This document shows positions 33,577 to 44,174 of a DNA stretch of 64,000 nucleotides, piece after piece. Under the pieces are notes generated by a model. It worked only from the letters and a program-made list of their open reading frames with translations, was not told where the DNA came from and did not search any database. Within the stretch, counting starts at the first letter, position 1. The number at the start of each line of letters is the position of its first letter. A program made the position numbers and the translations under genes. This DNA comes from Rhizobacter sp964253025 (lineage in GTDB: Bacteria; Pseudomonadota; Gammaproteobacteria; Burkholderiales; Burkholderiaceae_C): the NCBI RefSeq assembly GCF_964253025.1, contig NZ_CAXUQC020000001.1, positions 2,542,001 through 2,606,000 of the forward strand, written 5' to 3'.

Positions 33577-34784
33577 GCGCCGCGGCCTCGGCCCACCAGC
33601 GGGTCTCACAGGCCCGCTGGGCGCTCATGTTCGGCAACTTCACCATCGGCTGCGGCGTGATGGTGGTGGCCGGCTCGCTCAATGACCTGATCCGTTCGCT
33701 GGAGGTGAGCGTCGCGCTGGGCGGGCAACTCATTGCCGCGGCGGCGATCGTCATGTGCATCGGCGCGCCCGTCATGGCAGCCGTCGTCGGCGGCTGGGAT
33801 CGGCGCCGCCTTCTCACCTTCGCCCTGGCCTGGTACGCCGCCGGCCACCTGCTGAGCGCCCTGGCGCCCAATTACTCGCTGCTCATGCCGGTGCGCGCGC
33901 TGTGCATGCTGTCGGCCGCCGTCTTCACCCCGCAGGCGGCTGCCGTCATGGGACACGTCGCGCCGCCCGAGGAACGGGGCCGCTCCATCATCTTCATCTT
34001 TCTCGGCTGGTCGGTCGCTTCGGTGGTGGGCATGCCCGTGCACAGCTTCATCGGCGAAGCCTACGGCTGGCGCTGGGCCTTCGGGCTGGTGGCCGTGCTG
34101 TCCACGGGTGCCGCCTGGTGGGTATGGCGCGTGATGCCGGCGGGCCTGGAGTTGCCCGCCATGAAGCTGGCCGCCTGGCGCGAGGTGTTCACCCACCCCG
34201 TGCTGATGGCCATCATCGCCGTCACGGCCCTCACGAGTGCGGGCCAGTTCAGCGTGTTCGCCTACCTCGCCCCTTACTACCGGCAGGTGCTGCAGGCCGA
34301 CGCGGCCCAGACGAGCGGCCTGTTCTTCTGGTTCGGCGCCTTCGGCCTCCTGGGCAACCTGCTGCTGTCGCGCTACATCGACCGGCTGGGCGCGGACCGC
34401 ATCGTGGCCGGCTCGCTGGCGCTCATGGGGCTGAGCCTGTTGCTCTGGCCGCTGGCCATCACGCTGCCCCTGATGGCGGCCATCATGGTGCCATGGGGTC
34501 TGGGCGGATTCGCCTCCAACTCGGCCCAGCAAGCCCGGCTGGGCGGCGCGGCGCCGCAGTTCGCCTCGGCCCTGATGGCCCTCAACACCTCGGCGATCTA
34601 CCTTGGCCAGGCCATCGGCGCGGCCGGGGGCGGCGCCCTGGTGGCCTCCAACGTGGCCGCGGGCGCCACGCCACAGGACAGCTATGCCCAGCTGCACTGG
34701 CTCGGGTTGTTGTGGATCACCGCGGCACTCGGCCTCAGCGTCTGGGCACACCGCGAACTCGGACGCCGGGGTGGACGTGCCTGA
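33573..34784 (+). CDS. MFS transporter
   Basis: A 403-residue major facilitator with about 12 membrane helices, of the arabinose-efflux (AraJ/DHA1-like) type. The cytoplasmic loop 2-3 motif is GWDRRRLLTF, a degenerate form of motif A, and loop 8-9 has SRYIDRLGADRI. VPWGLGGFASNSAQQARL is typical of this subgroup. Translationally coupled to the dehydrogenase before it and to the first chrA half after it (overlapping stop/start). Export substrate unknown. Confidence 0.88.
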   Translation: MSAAASAHQRVSQARWALMFGNFTIGCGVMVVAGSLNDLIRSLEVSVALGGQLIAAAAIVMCIGAPVMAAVVGGWDRRRLLTFALAWYAAGHLLSALAPNYSLLMPVRALCMLSAAVFTPQAAAVMGHVAPPEERGRSIIFIFLGWSVASVVGMPVHSFIGEAYGWRWAFGLVAVLSTGAAWWVWRVMPAGLELPAMKLAAWREVFTHPVLMAIIAVTALTSAGQFSVFAYLAPYYRQVLQADAAQTSGLFFWFGAFGLLGNLLLSRYIDRLGADRIVAGSLALMGLSLLLWPLAITLPLMAAIMVPWGLGGFASNSAQQARLGGAAPQFASALMALNTSAIYLGQAIGAAGGGALVASNVAAGATPQDSYAQLHWLGLLWITAALGLSVWAHRELGRRGGRA

Positions 34785-35349
34785 CACCGCCCTCCCGCTG
34801 CAGGCGCCACGGTCCTGCAGTCACCTGTTCTGGGTCTTCACCCGAACGGCATTGCAGGGCTTTGGCGGCGTGCTGGCCGTCGCGCAGCAGGAACTGGTCG
34901 AGCGCGAACGCTGGCTCACCCGCGAAGAGTTCATGGAGATGCTGTCGGTCGGACAGGTGCTGCCCGGCCCGAACGTGGTCAACCTCTCCATGATGATCGG
35001 CGACCGGTTCTTCGGCCTGCGCGGGGCCGCCTCGGCGCTGGCCGGCATGCTCGCCCTGCCCCTCGTGCTGATGCTGCTGCTCGCCGTCCTGTACGGCCAG
35101 TTCGCTGACCACCCCCAGGTGAGCGGCGCCTTGCGCGGCATGGGTGCGGTGTCTGCAGGGCTCGTGCTGGCGACGGCGCTCAAGCTGGTTGGAACACTGC
35201 GCAGGAATGCCCTGGGGTTGCCGCTGTGCCTGGTTCTTGGCGCCCTCACGCTGCTGATGGTGGCCGTCCTCAAATGGCCGCTCGCCTGGGTGGTGCTCGG
35301 GCTGGGCCCGATCGCCGTGGCCATCGCCTGGTGGCGCCTCGCGCCATGA
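34777..35349 (+). CDS. chrA: Chromate transporter half, ChrA N-domain type
   Basis: About 190 residues with one CHR domain: FWVFTRTALQGFGG, RERWLTREEFMEMLSVGQVLPGPNVVNLSMMIG and membrane helices. Together with the next gene it forms the two-gene short-chain chromate ion transporter. GTG at 34777 (GGGG upstream) is preferred; GTG 34771 is an alternative. It overlaps the MFS stop and the following ATG. Confidence 0.88.
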   Translation: MPDTALPLQAPRSCSHLFWVFTRTALQGFGGVLAVAQQELVERERWLTREEFMEMLSVGQVLPGPNVVNLSMMIGDRFFGLRGAASALAGMLALPLVLMLLLAVLYGQFADHPQVSGALRGMGAVSAGLVLATALKLVGTLRRNALGLPLCLVLGALTLLMVAVLKWPLAWVVLGLGPIAVAIAWWRLAP

Positions 35350-35897
35350 CTGCCGTGACCACCGCCGCATTCACGGCCGCCGACCTGCTGCCGCTCTTCC
35401 TGCATTTCCTGGTGCTCAGCCTGCTGGCCGTGGGGGGCGCCATCACCACCGCGCCCGACATGCACCGCTACCTCGTGAGCGAGCAGCACTGGCTGAGCCA
35501 TGAGCAGTTCACGGCGTCGGTAGCGCTGGCCCAGGCCGCGCCGGGTCCGAATGTGCTCTTCGTGGCCGTGCTGGGCTACAACGTGGCCGGCCTGGCGGGC
35601 GCGCTGGCCGCCATGACGGGCATCATGCTGCCGTCGACCACCCTGGCCCTGTGGGCCACGCGATGGGGGCGCTCTCGCAAGGAAACCCGTGGCGTGCGGG
35701 CCTTCACGGTCGGCATGGCGCCGCTCACCCTCGGGCTGCTGCTGGCCACCGGCTGGGTATTGGCCCAGCCCGCGCTGGAACATCCCGGCGCCATCGGTCT
35801 GGTCGCGGTGTCGGCCGTCGTGATGGCACGCACCCGGCTGAGTCCGATGTGGCTCGTGGCGGCCGGCGCCGTGGTCGGGGCGCTGGGCTACGCCTGA
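35346..35897 (+). CDS. chrA: Chromate transporter half, ChrA C-domain type
   Basis: A 183-residue second CHR domain: FLHFLVLSLLAVGGAITTAPDMHRYLV, EQFTASVALAQAAPGPNVLFVAVLGYN and later helices. The two halves start differently (GFGG versus LAVGG; PGPNVVNL versus PGPNVLFV), the usual pattern of paired short CHR proteins, which insert in opposite topology. Coupled by ATGA to the first half. Family role is chromate efflux; actual anion here is untested. Confidence 0.88.
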   Translation: MTAVTTAAFTAADLLPLFLHFLVLSLLAVGGAITTAPDMHRYLVSEQHWLSHEQFTASVALAQAAPGPNVLFVAVLGYNVAGLAGALAAMTGIMLPSTTLALWATRWGRSRKETRGVRAFTVGMAPLTLGLLLATGWVLAQPALEHPGAIGLVAVSAVVMARTRLSPMWLVAAGAVVGALGYA

Positions 35898-35916
35898 GAC
35901 GCCCCCGAGCGCCGCG

Positions 35917-36390
35917 TCAGGCGGCCAGCGCCTCGTCCACCACACGAGGGAGGTCGGCCAGGTCGTTCTGGACTTCCGGCGTCATGCCGTCGGGGCACTG
36001 CTCGAAGGCGCTGTCGGCGTACCAGACCTCGGTGTCGCCGCCGACCCCGCGCCGCACCACCACACTCAGCAGCAGCGCGGGCGGCCCCGTGTCATCGTCC
36101 ATGGACACCGGCGTGCCGCCCTGGGAGGACTCGAGCACGATGATGAGCCGACGTTCGCTGGGATCGCGTGGCGCGCGCGCCGGGTGCCCCTGGTGGAGGC
36201 GTGCCATGACGGGCAGGCCGTGTCGAAGCGCCGTGGCCTCGATGCGGGAGACGGTTTCCTCCACGCTGTAGCGGCTGACCCGCGTGTGGACATGCCGGTC
36301 CTCCACGCCCAGGGCCCGCGCTCCACCGCTGAGCGCAGTGAGGATCATCGCGGCCCCGCCGGTCATCCAGAAGCGAAACGGATTCTTCAT
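35917..36390 (-). CDS. Exported DUF302 domain protein
   Basis: A 157-residue protein with an N-terminal signal-like segment (RFWMTGGAAMILTALSGGARA). The DUF302 pattern is YSVEETVSRIEATALRHGLPVMARL and then LIIVLESSQGGTPVSMDD. Members are small alpha/beta proteins of unknown function. GGAGCT lies 6 bases before the ATG. It is convergent with the chrA pair. Confidence 0.72.
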   Translation of the reverse strand: MKNPFRFWMTGGAAMILTALSGGARALGVEDRHVHTRVSRYSVEETVSRIEATALRHGLPVMARLHQGHPARAPRDPSERRLIIVLESSQGGTPVSMDDDTGPPALLLSVVVRRGVGGDTEVWYADSAFEQCPDGMTPEVQNDLADLPRVVDEALAA

Positions 36391-36627
36391 CGAGAGCTCC
36401 TTCGCACGCTGAGGTACGCACCGTACTCGGGGCGCAGGAGCCGATCAAGCGCCGCTCGGCGCAGCCAATGTAATATTTTGTATCCTAGGGGCTGGCGTGC
36501 CTGCAGACGGAACAGCCGCGGCGGCGGGGCCCCTACCCTGTTGCATCGCAGCAGCCGTCACACGCTCCCGCCCCGGTCCTCGACGAATCGTTGGCAGCAT
36601 TCCCCCGGGCAATCTGGGGGATTGTCT

Positions 36628-37374
36628 TCAATCCGATTCCGGCCGCCTCCGCTGCCGCAGGGCTTCGTAGAGGCAGATGCCGCTGGCCACGGACACGTTG
36701 AGGCTTTCCACCGCGCCGAGCATCGGCAGGTGGACGAGTTCGTCGCAGGTCTTGGTGGTGAGCTGCCGCATGCCGCTGCCCTCGGCGCCCAGCACCAGCG
36801 CCACCGGGCCGCTCAGGTCCACGTCGAAGAGCGAGCGTGTCGCCTGGTCGGACGTGCCGATGATGCGAATGTCACGCTCCTTGAGCTCGTTCAGGGTACG
36901 GGCCAGGTTGGTGACCATGAAGTACGGCACCGTTTCGGCCGCACCGCTGGCAACCTTCGCCACGGTGGCGTTCACGCCCACGGCATGATCCTTCGGGGCG
37001 ATCACCGCGTGCGCACCGGCACCATCGGCCACTCGCAGGCAGGCGCCGAGGTTGTGCGGGTCGGTGATGCCATCGAGGACCAGGAGCAAGGGCACGGCCT
37101 CGACCGCATCGAGCGTATCGTCCAGCGAGTGGCTCATCGCGACCGCCTCGACGCGGGCGGCCACCCCCTGGTGGCGGTGCGTGCCGCACAGCTTCTGGAG
37201 ACGGTCATCGTCACTGTCGACCAGCCGGACGCCGGCCTCGCGCGCGCGCTCCAGGAACTGGCGCATGCGCTGGTCGCGCCGGCTGGCGTCGAAGTGGATT
37301 TCCGTGACGGACTTCGGCGCGGTCTTCAAGCGCACCGTGACGGCATGGAAGCCGAAGAGGATCTTGTTGCTCAT
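36628..37374 (-). CDS. rlmB: 23S rRNA (guanosine-2'-O)-methyltransferase RlmB
   Basis: A 248-residue SPOUT (TrmH family) methyltransferase that methylates the ribose of G2251 in 23S rRNA using S-adenosylmethionine. The N-terminal RNA-binding domain starts ILFGFHAVTVRL. Motif 1 is LDGITDPHNLGACLRVA, motif 2 LVLGAEGSGMR, motif 3 LPMLGAVESLNVSVASGICLYEA, which forms the trefoil knot. Full length. It lies 49 bases downstream of the response regulator gene on the same strand and may be read through. Confidence 0.93.
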   Translation of the reverse strand: MSNKILFGFHAVTVRLKTAPKSVTEIHFDASRRDQRMRQFLERAREAGVRLVDSDDDRLQKLCGTHRHQGVAARVEAVAMSHSLDDTLDAVEAVPLLLVLDGITDPHNLGACLRVADGAGAHAVIAPKDHAVGVNATVAKVASGAAETVPYFMVTNLARTLNELKERDIRIIGTSDQATRSLFDVDLSGPVALVLGAEGSGMRQLTTKTCDELVHLPMLGAVESLNVSVASGICLYEALRQRRRPESD

Positions 37375-37423
37375 GCCGGCATGGTAGCCGGTGCGCCCGT
37401 GGGGAACCGCCTTCGGCTCGGCT

Positions 37424-37786
37424 TCAGGTCAGCACTTTGTCGACCACGGCGACCAACTCCGCGTACTGGAACGGCTTGGCAAGGTAAGCGTCGCAACCGG
37501 CCTGGAGAATGCGCTCTGCATCGCCCTTCATCGCCAACGCCGTGAGCGCGATGACCTTGATGTGGGCCGTGGCGGGGTCGGCCTTGAGCTGGCGGGTGAC
37601 CTGCAGGCCGTCGAGTCCGGGCATCTGGACGTCCATCAACACCATGTCAGGCCGCCCCTGGCGGGCTTGCATCAAACCGGCCTCGCCGTCGGTCGCGGTC
37701 AGCACTTCATGTCCGGCCCGCTGCAGGAGCAGTTGTGCGAGCTTCAGGTTCTGTGGGTTGTCTTCGACCACGAGCAGCTTCGCCAT
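37424..37786 (-). CDS. Single-domain response regulator
   Basis: A 120-residue CheY-like receiver with no output domain: LLVVEDNPQN acid pair, phosphoacceptor Asp in MVLMDVQMPGLDG (about residue 52), Thr in VIALTALAMKGD and Lys in AYLAKPFQ. It starts 4 bases after the hybrid kinase stop, so it is the kinase's likely partner. DivK-like in form. Confidence 0.92.
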   Translation of the reverse strand: MAKLLVVEDNPQNLKLAQLLLQRAGHEVLTATDGEAGLMQARQGRPDMVLMDVQMPGLDGLQVTRQLKADPATAHIKVIALTALAMKGDAERILQAGCDAYLAKPFQYAELVAVVDKVLT

Positions 37787-37790
37787 GGTG

Positions 37791-40610
<2,820 letters not shown>

Positions 40611-40797
40611 CGACGCTCCCAGGATGACAGACCGAGATCGAGCTGGTCCCGGTGCAACTGCACGGCACCCGCACCGTGGTTCGGTGTCTGGGGCCGGCTC
40701 CCTTGTCGCGCCGGGATGATCCAAGGTTTAACACAGGCCTGCGCCGCCGGGAACCTCGGTCGACCCTAAGGCACCGGAGGTCCCGAGGGCGAGCCGC

Positions 40798-41535
40798 TCA
40801 GGCCAGGGCCTGGCGCAGTGCGATCCAGCCGGCAAGCAGGCCGAAGAAGAGAGGCTGGTGCACCATGTAGACGCTCAAGGACCAACGTCCCGCGATGGCA
40901 AGCCACGCGCCCGGTCGCGGCACGTTGCCGCTCAGCCAGTGCGGTCGACGGGCCAGTATCCATTGGCCTGCCGCCATGCCCCACCACATCACGCCCAACC
41001 AGGGGAGGACGGGCACGAAGTCTTCGGTCACGGGCTTGCGCGTGACGAGCCCGATCCACTGCGTGGCGCGCGTGTCGAACCATGGCGACTGCACGACCTG
41101 CGGCAGCAGGACGGCGGCCAGGCCGAGCAGCCACAACCAGCGGCCTGCCGGCGCGGTGACGCGCACGATGATCAACATCACCGCGATGCCGTGCAGCACG
41201 CCGAAGGTGATGAAGCTGCGCGGAAAGATGAACCACGAGCCGATCGTCACCAGGAGCGCACACGCCGCCACCTGCGCCCAGCGGCGCCAGAAGCGCGGCC
41301 ACCGCTGCCCTTGCGTCCAGGCAACGGCCTGGCCGAGACCGGCGCAGAACAGGAACAGCGACACGATGGCGGTGCGCTGGCCGGTCCAGAAGGGATCGCG
41401 GTAGAAGTCTTCGCGAATGAACCGGAAGTGGTTCAGGTCGAAGCAGAAATGGAACACCACCATCCACACGACCGCGATACCGCGCAGGGCATCGAGCCGG
41501 TCGAAGCGAAGCGATGGCGAAGGTGATGGGTTCAC
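40798..41535 (-). CDS. DUF1624 / HGSNAT-like membrane protein
   Basis: A 245-residue protein with about seven membrane helices. FDRLDALRGIAVVWMVVFHFCFDLNHF holds the Arg and His of the heparan-alpha-glucosaminide N-acetyltransferase-like family, and RSFITFGVLHGIAVML and SLSVYMVHQPLFFGLL are conserved. The GTG start overlaps the dsbD stop (GTGA), so it depends on dsbD translation. Likely an acyltransferase of the envelope; acceptor unknown. Confidence 0.85.
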   Translation of the reverse strand: MNPSPSPSLRFDRLDALRGIAVVWMVVFHFCFDLNHFRFIREDFYRDPFWTGQRTAIVSLFLFCAGLGQAVAWTQGQRWPRFWRRWAQVAACALLVTIGSWFIFPRSFITFGVLHGIAVMLIIVRVTAPAGRWLWLLGLAAVLLPQVVQSPWFDTRATQWIGLVTRKPVTEDFVPVLPWLGVMWWGMAAGQWILARRPHWLSGNVPRPGAWLAIAGRWSLSVYMVHQPLFFGLLAGWIALRQALA

Positions 41536-43475
41536 TGGGTGCGCGTCAGCGGTTCGATGCGGGCGAGGTGTTCCAGGAAGCGCGGCGCCGACTGGAAGCC
41601 GATCACCCGGGAACCGGGGATCTCCCCACCGGCGGGCGGAAAGAACAGCATGGCCGGGGGACCGAACAGCTGGTGGCGGCGAAGCAGCTCCTTGTCGGCC
41701 TCGCTGTTGGCCGTCACGTCGACCCGAAGCAGATTCATGCCCGCGAGCTTTGCCCGCACGGCGGGGTCGGTCAGGGTGAAGGTCTCGAACTCCTTGCAGG
41801 AGACGCACCAGTCGGCATAGAAGTCGACCATCACCGGCTTCGTGGACGTCCGCACCGCTTCGTCGAGCGCGGCCAGCGTGGCGATGGGCGCGAACCGCAG
41901 TTCCGCCTGGCCTGCCGCGCCGGCTGAACCGGTCGGTCCGGCCGCCAGGTGGGCGAGCGGCTGCAACAGGCTGCGACCGCCAGAGGCCACGCCCACCAGC
42001 TGCATCGCAGCCAGCAGCGAGAGGCCGATGCCCACCCCCTTGGTCAGCGTGCGCCCGGGATGGCCATGGCCGTGCCCCTGTAGCGGCTCGAACGCCCCCA
42101 GGTAGACGCCACCGGCGAGCAGCAGCACCGCAGCGGCCACCATGACGACCCAGACCGGCAGCACCGGGGTCACCATCCACAGCGCCACGCCAAGGAGCAG
42201 CAGGCCGAAGAAGTGCTTGACGTGGCGCATCCAGGCGCCGGTGCGTGGCAGCAGTGTGCCGGCCGAAAGCCCGACCAGCAGGAGCGGCACACTCATGCCC
42301 ACCGCCATGGAGAACAGCGCGGCACCGCCAAGCACGGTGTCGCGCGTCTGGCTGATGTAGACGAGGGCCCCGGCCAGCGGCGCGGCGACACACGGTCCGA
42401 CGATGACGGCCGAGAGGCCGCCCATCACGAACACGCCGATGAACTGTCCGCCCTTGAAGCGGTTCGATGCGGCGGCGAACCGCTGCTGAAGGGCCTGCGG
42501 CATCTGCAGTTCATAGACGCCGAACATCGAGAGCGAGAGCGCCGCGAGCAGCAAGGCGAAGGCGCCCAGCACCCACGGGTTCTGCAGCGCTGCGCCCAGG
42601 CCTTCGCCGAGCAAGGCGGCAGCGACGCCGAAGGCGGTGTACACGATCGCCATCCCCAGCGAATACGACAAGGCGAGCGAGAAACCCCGGGCGCGCGAAA
42701 CGCGCTCGGACTGCCCCACGATGATCGACGACAGGATGGGCACCATCGGCAGCACGCAAGGCGTGAACGACAGCAGCAGCCCGGCGAGCAGGAAGACGCC
42801 CCCCACCGACAGCAGGTTGCGGGAAGCCAGCACGCGACCGAAGGCTTCGTCTCCGGCAGCACCGGATGCGCCCGTGCTCGTGCCCGCGCCGGTGCCAGTC
42901 GCCGATGGCATCTCGGACGCGCTGCGGACGCCACCGCCGGTCAGCGCAGCAAGCAGGCCTCCGCCGCTGGATGCCGTGGCAGCCGGCACGGCGTTCGGCA
43001 GATTGACGGCCAGCAGGCCCGCCGGTCCGGCCTCGACCTGGACCGTGCGCTGCATGGGCGGATAGCACAGGCCCTTGTCGGCGCAGCCCTGGCTGCCGAC
43101 CTGCAGCTGGAACGCGCCGGGCTGCAGCGTCGACGACGGCACGCTGACGACCACCGGCACGCGCTCGCGCAGGCTCTCGACATCCTTCTCGAACGTCGCG
43201 TCGTACTTGACCGTGCCGCGCGGCACGGTGGTCTCACCCAGCGCCACGCTGGACGGCTGCGCCGTAACGGTGATCTTGTCGCGATACAGGTAGTAGCCGG
43301 GCGCGACGTCGAAGCGCAGCTCGATGCGTTGCGCGTCGAGCAGCCGGACTGCCAGCGGAAAGGCCTGCTCCGGCGGCAGGTACTTCTCCTCCGCACTCCA
43401 GACGGCGGGCGCGCAGGTGGCCAGCAGCACCACGCAGGCGCCCAGCAGGCGGTTCGACAGGGAACGCAAGCCCAT
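41532..43475 (-). CDS. dsbD: Thiol:disulfide interchange protein DsbD
   Basis: A 647-residue inner membrane reductant carrier that moves electrons from cytoplasmic thioredoxin to periplasmic thiol proteins. Signal peptide, alpha domain with Cys131 and Cys137 (GCADKGLCYPP), eight-helix beta domain with FTPCVLPM and VGPCVAAPLAG, and gamma thioredoxin domain with Cys557/Cys560 (ADWCVSCKEF). A His/Gly run GHGHGHPG sits in a periplasmic or cytoplasmic loop. A Thr/Gly/Ala-rich linker joins alpha and beta. It could reduce the TlpA-like protein of the 18-kb cluster. Confidence 0.95.
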   Translation of the reverse strand: MGLRSLSNRLLGACVVLLATCAPAVWSAEEKYLPPEQAFPLAVRLLDAQRIELRFDVAPGYYLYRDKITVTAQPSSVALGETTVPRGTVKYDATFEKDVESLRERVPVVVSVPSSTLQPGAFQLQVGSQGCADKGLCYPPMQRTVQVEAGPAGLLAVNLPNAVPAATASSGGGLLAALTGGGVRSASEMPSATGTGAGTSTGASGAAGDEAFGRVLASRNLLSVGGVFLLAGLLLSFTPCVLPMVPILSSIIVGQSERVSRARGFSLALSYSLGMAIVYTAFGVAAALLGEGLGAALQNPWVLGAFALLLAALSLSMFGVYELQMPQALQQRFAAASNRFKGGQFIGVFVMGGLSAVIVGPCVAAPLAGALVYISQTRDTVLGGAALFSMAVGMSVPLLLVGLSAGTLLPRTGAWMRHVKHFFGLLLLGVALWMVTPVLPVWVVMVAAAVLLLAGGVYLGAFEPLQGHGHGHPGRTLTKGVGIGLSLLAAMQLVGVASGGRSLLQPLAHLAAGPTGSAGAAGQAELRFAPIATLAALDEAVRTSTKPVMVDFYADWCVSCKEFETFTLTDPAVRAKLAGMNLLRVDVTANSEADKELLRRHQLFGPPAMLFFPPAGGEIPGSRVIGFQSAPRFLEHLARIEPLTRTQ

Positions 43476-43673
43476 GATCTCGTTGCTTTCGTCGCGGCCA
43501 CAGCGCCGCGCATCCCTGGGATTGTAAAAACTTCGGGACGTTCCCCGTGACAAGGCGTTTGATCTGCAACAGCTGGGCAGGATCACACGCGCACGGTCGG
43601 CCGTGCCTGACCCGGCCGCGTGCTGGCCGCGCAGGTCAGCACGCCATGCCGGCGGCTGAACCCGCGCCCGGGT

Positions 43674-44174
43674 TCACCGGCGGCCGGACAGCGTCCCCTG
43701 CCAGAGCGTGGCACCCGCCTGGTCCACCACGGTTAGGTCCTGCCAGTTGCGCCGCGCGACCCGCAGCACCACGCAGGGGTGGGACAGCGCCGAAGCCGTC
43801 ATCGCATCGGGTGCCGGCGCGGAGACGTTGACGGCCAGCCGGGCGTCGCGTCCCTGCAGTGACACGCTGTCGCTGCTCGCGGCGACCTGATGGCCCAAGG
43901 TGGGCTTCATGCCGATCGACACCACGATGAGCTGGTCGCGGGACCAGTCGACCGGGGTACCGGCCGCACGTTCGGCCGTGCCCTGGGCCAGCGAAGACCA
44001 TTGCGCAGCCGACTCGACGAGCCACGCCGCAGGACGGTCGCCAGCGAGAGGGCACTGTGCGTGGCTGCGCGCGGACGCAATGGGCCAGCGCGTGGCCTCT
44101 TCTCCGGGCGCCGCGCAGGCCACCATGCCGATCGTCACGCCGAGTGTTGCCAGCAGGCTCAGGCAGCGCGTCAT
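43674..44174 (-). CDS. PrcB-like lipoprotein
   Basis: A 166-residue lipoprotein (lipobox MVAC, lipidated Cys20). Its second half, LIVVSIGMKPTLGHQVAASSDSV and VNVSAPAPD...HPCVVLRVAR, resembles the PrcB C-terminal domain found in proteins that associate with subtilisin-like proteases such as treponemal PrtP. Its ATG overlaps the stop of the S8 protease gene (ATGA), so the two are translationally coupled, which supports a protease-partner or inhibitor role. Family call is by pattern and moderate. Confidence 0.65.
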   Translation of the reverse strand: MTRCLSLLATLGVTIGMVACAAPGEEATRWPIASARSHAQCPLAGDRPAAWLVESAAQWSSLAQGTAERAAGTPVDWSRDQLIVVSIGMKPTLGHQVAASSDSVSLQGRDARLAVNVSAPAPDAMTASALSHPCVVLRVARRNWQDLTVVDQAGATLWQGTLSGRR

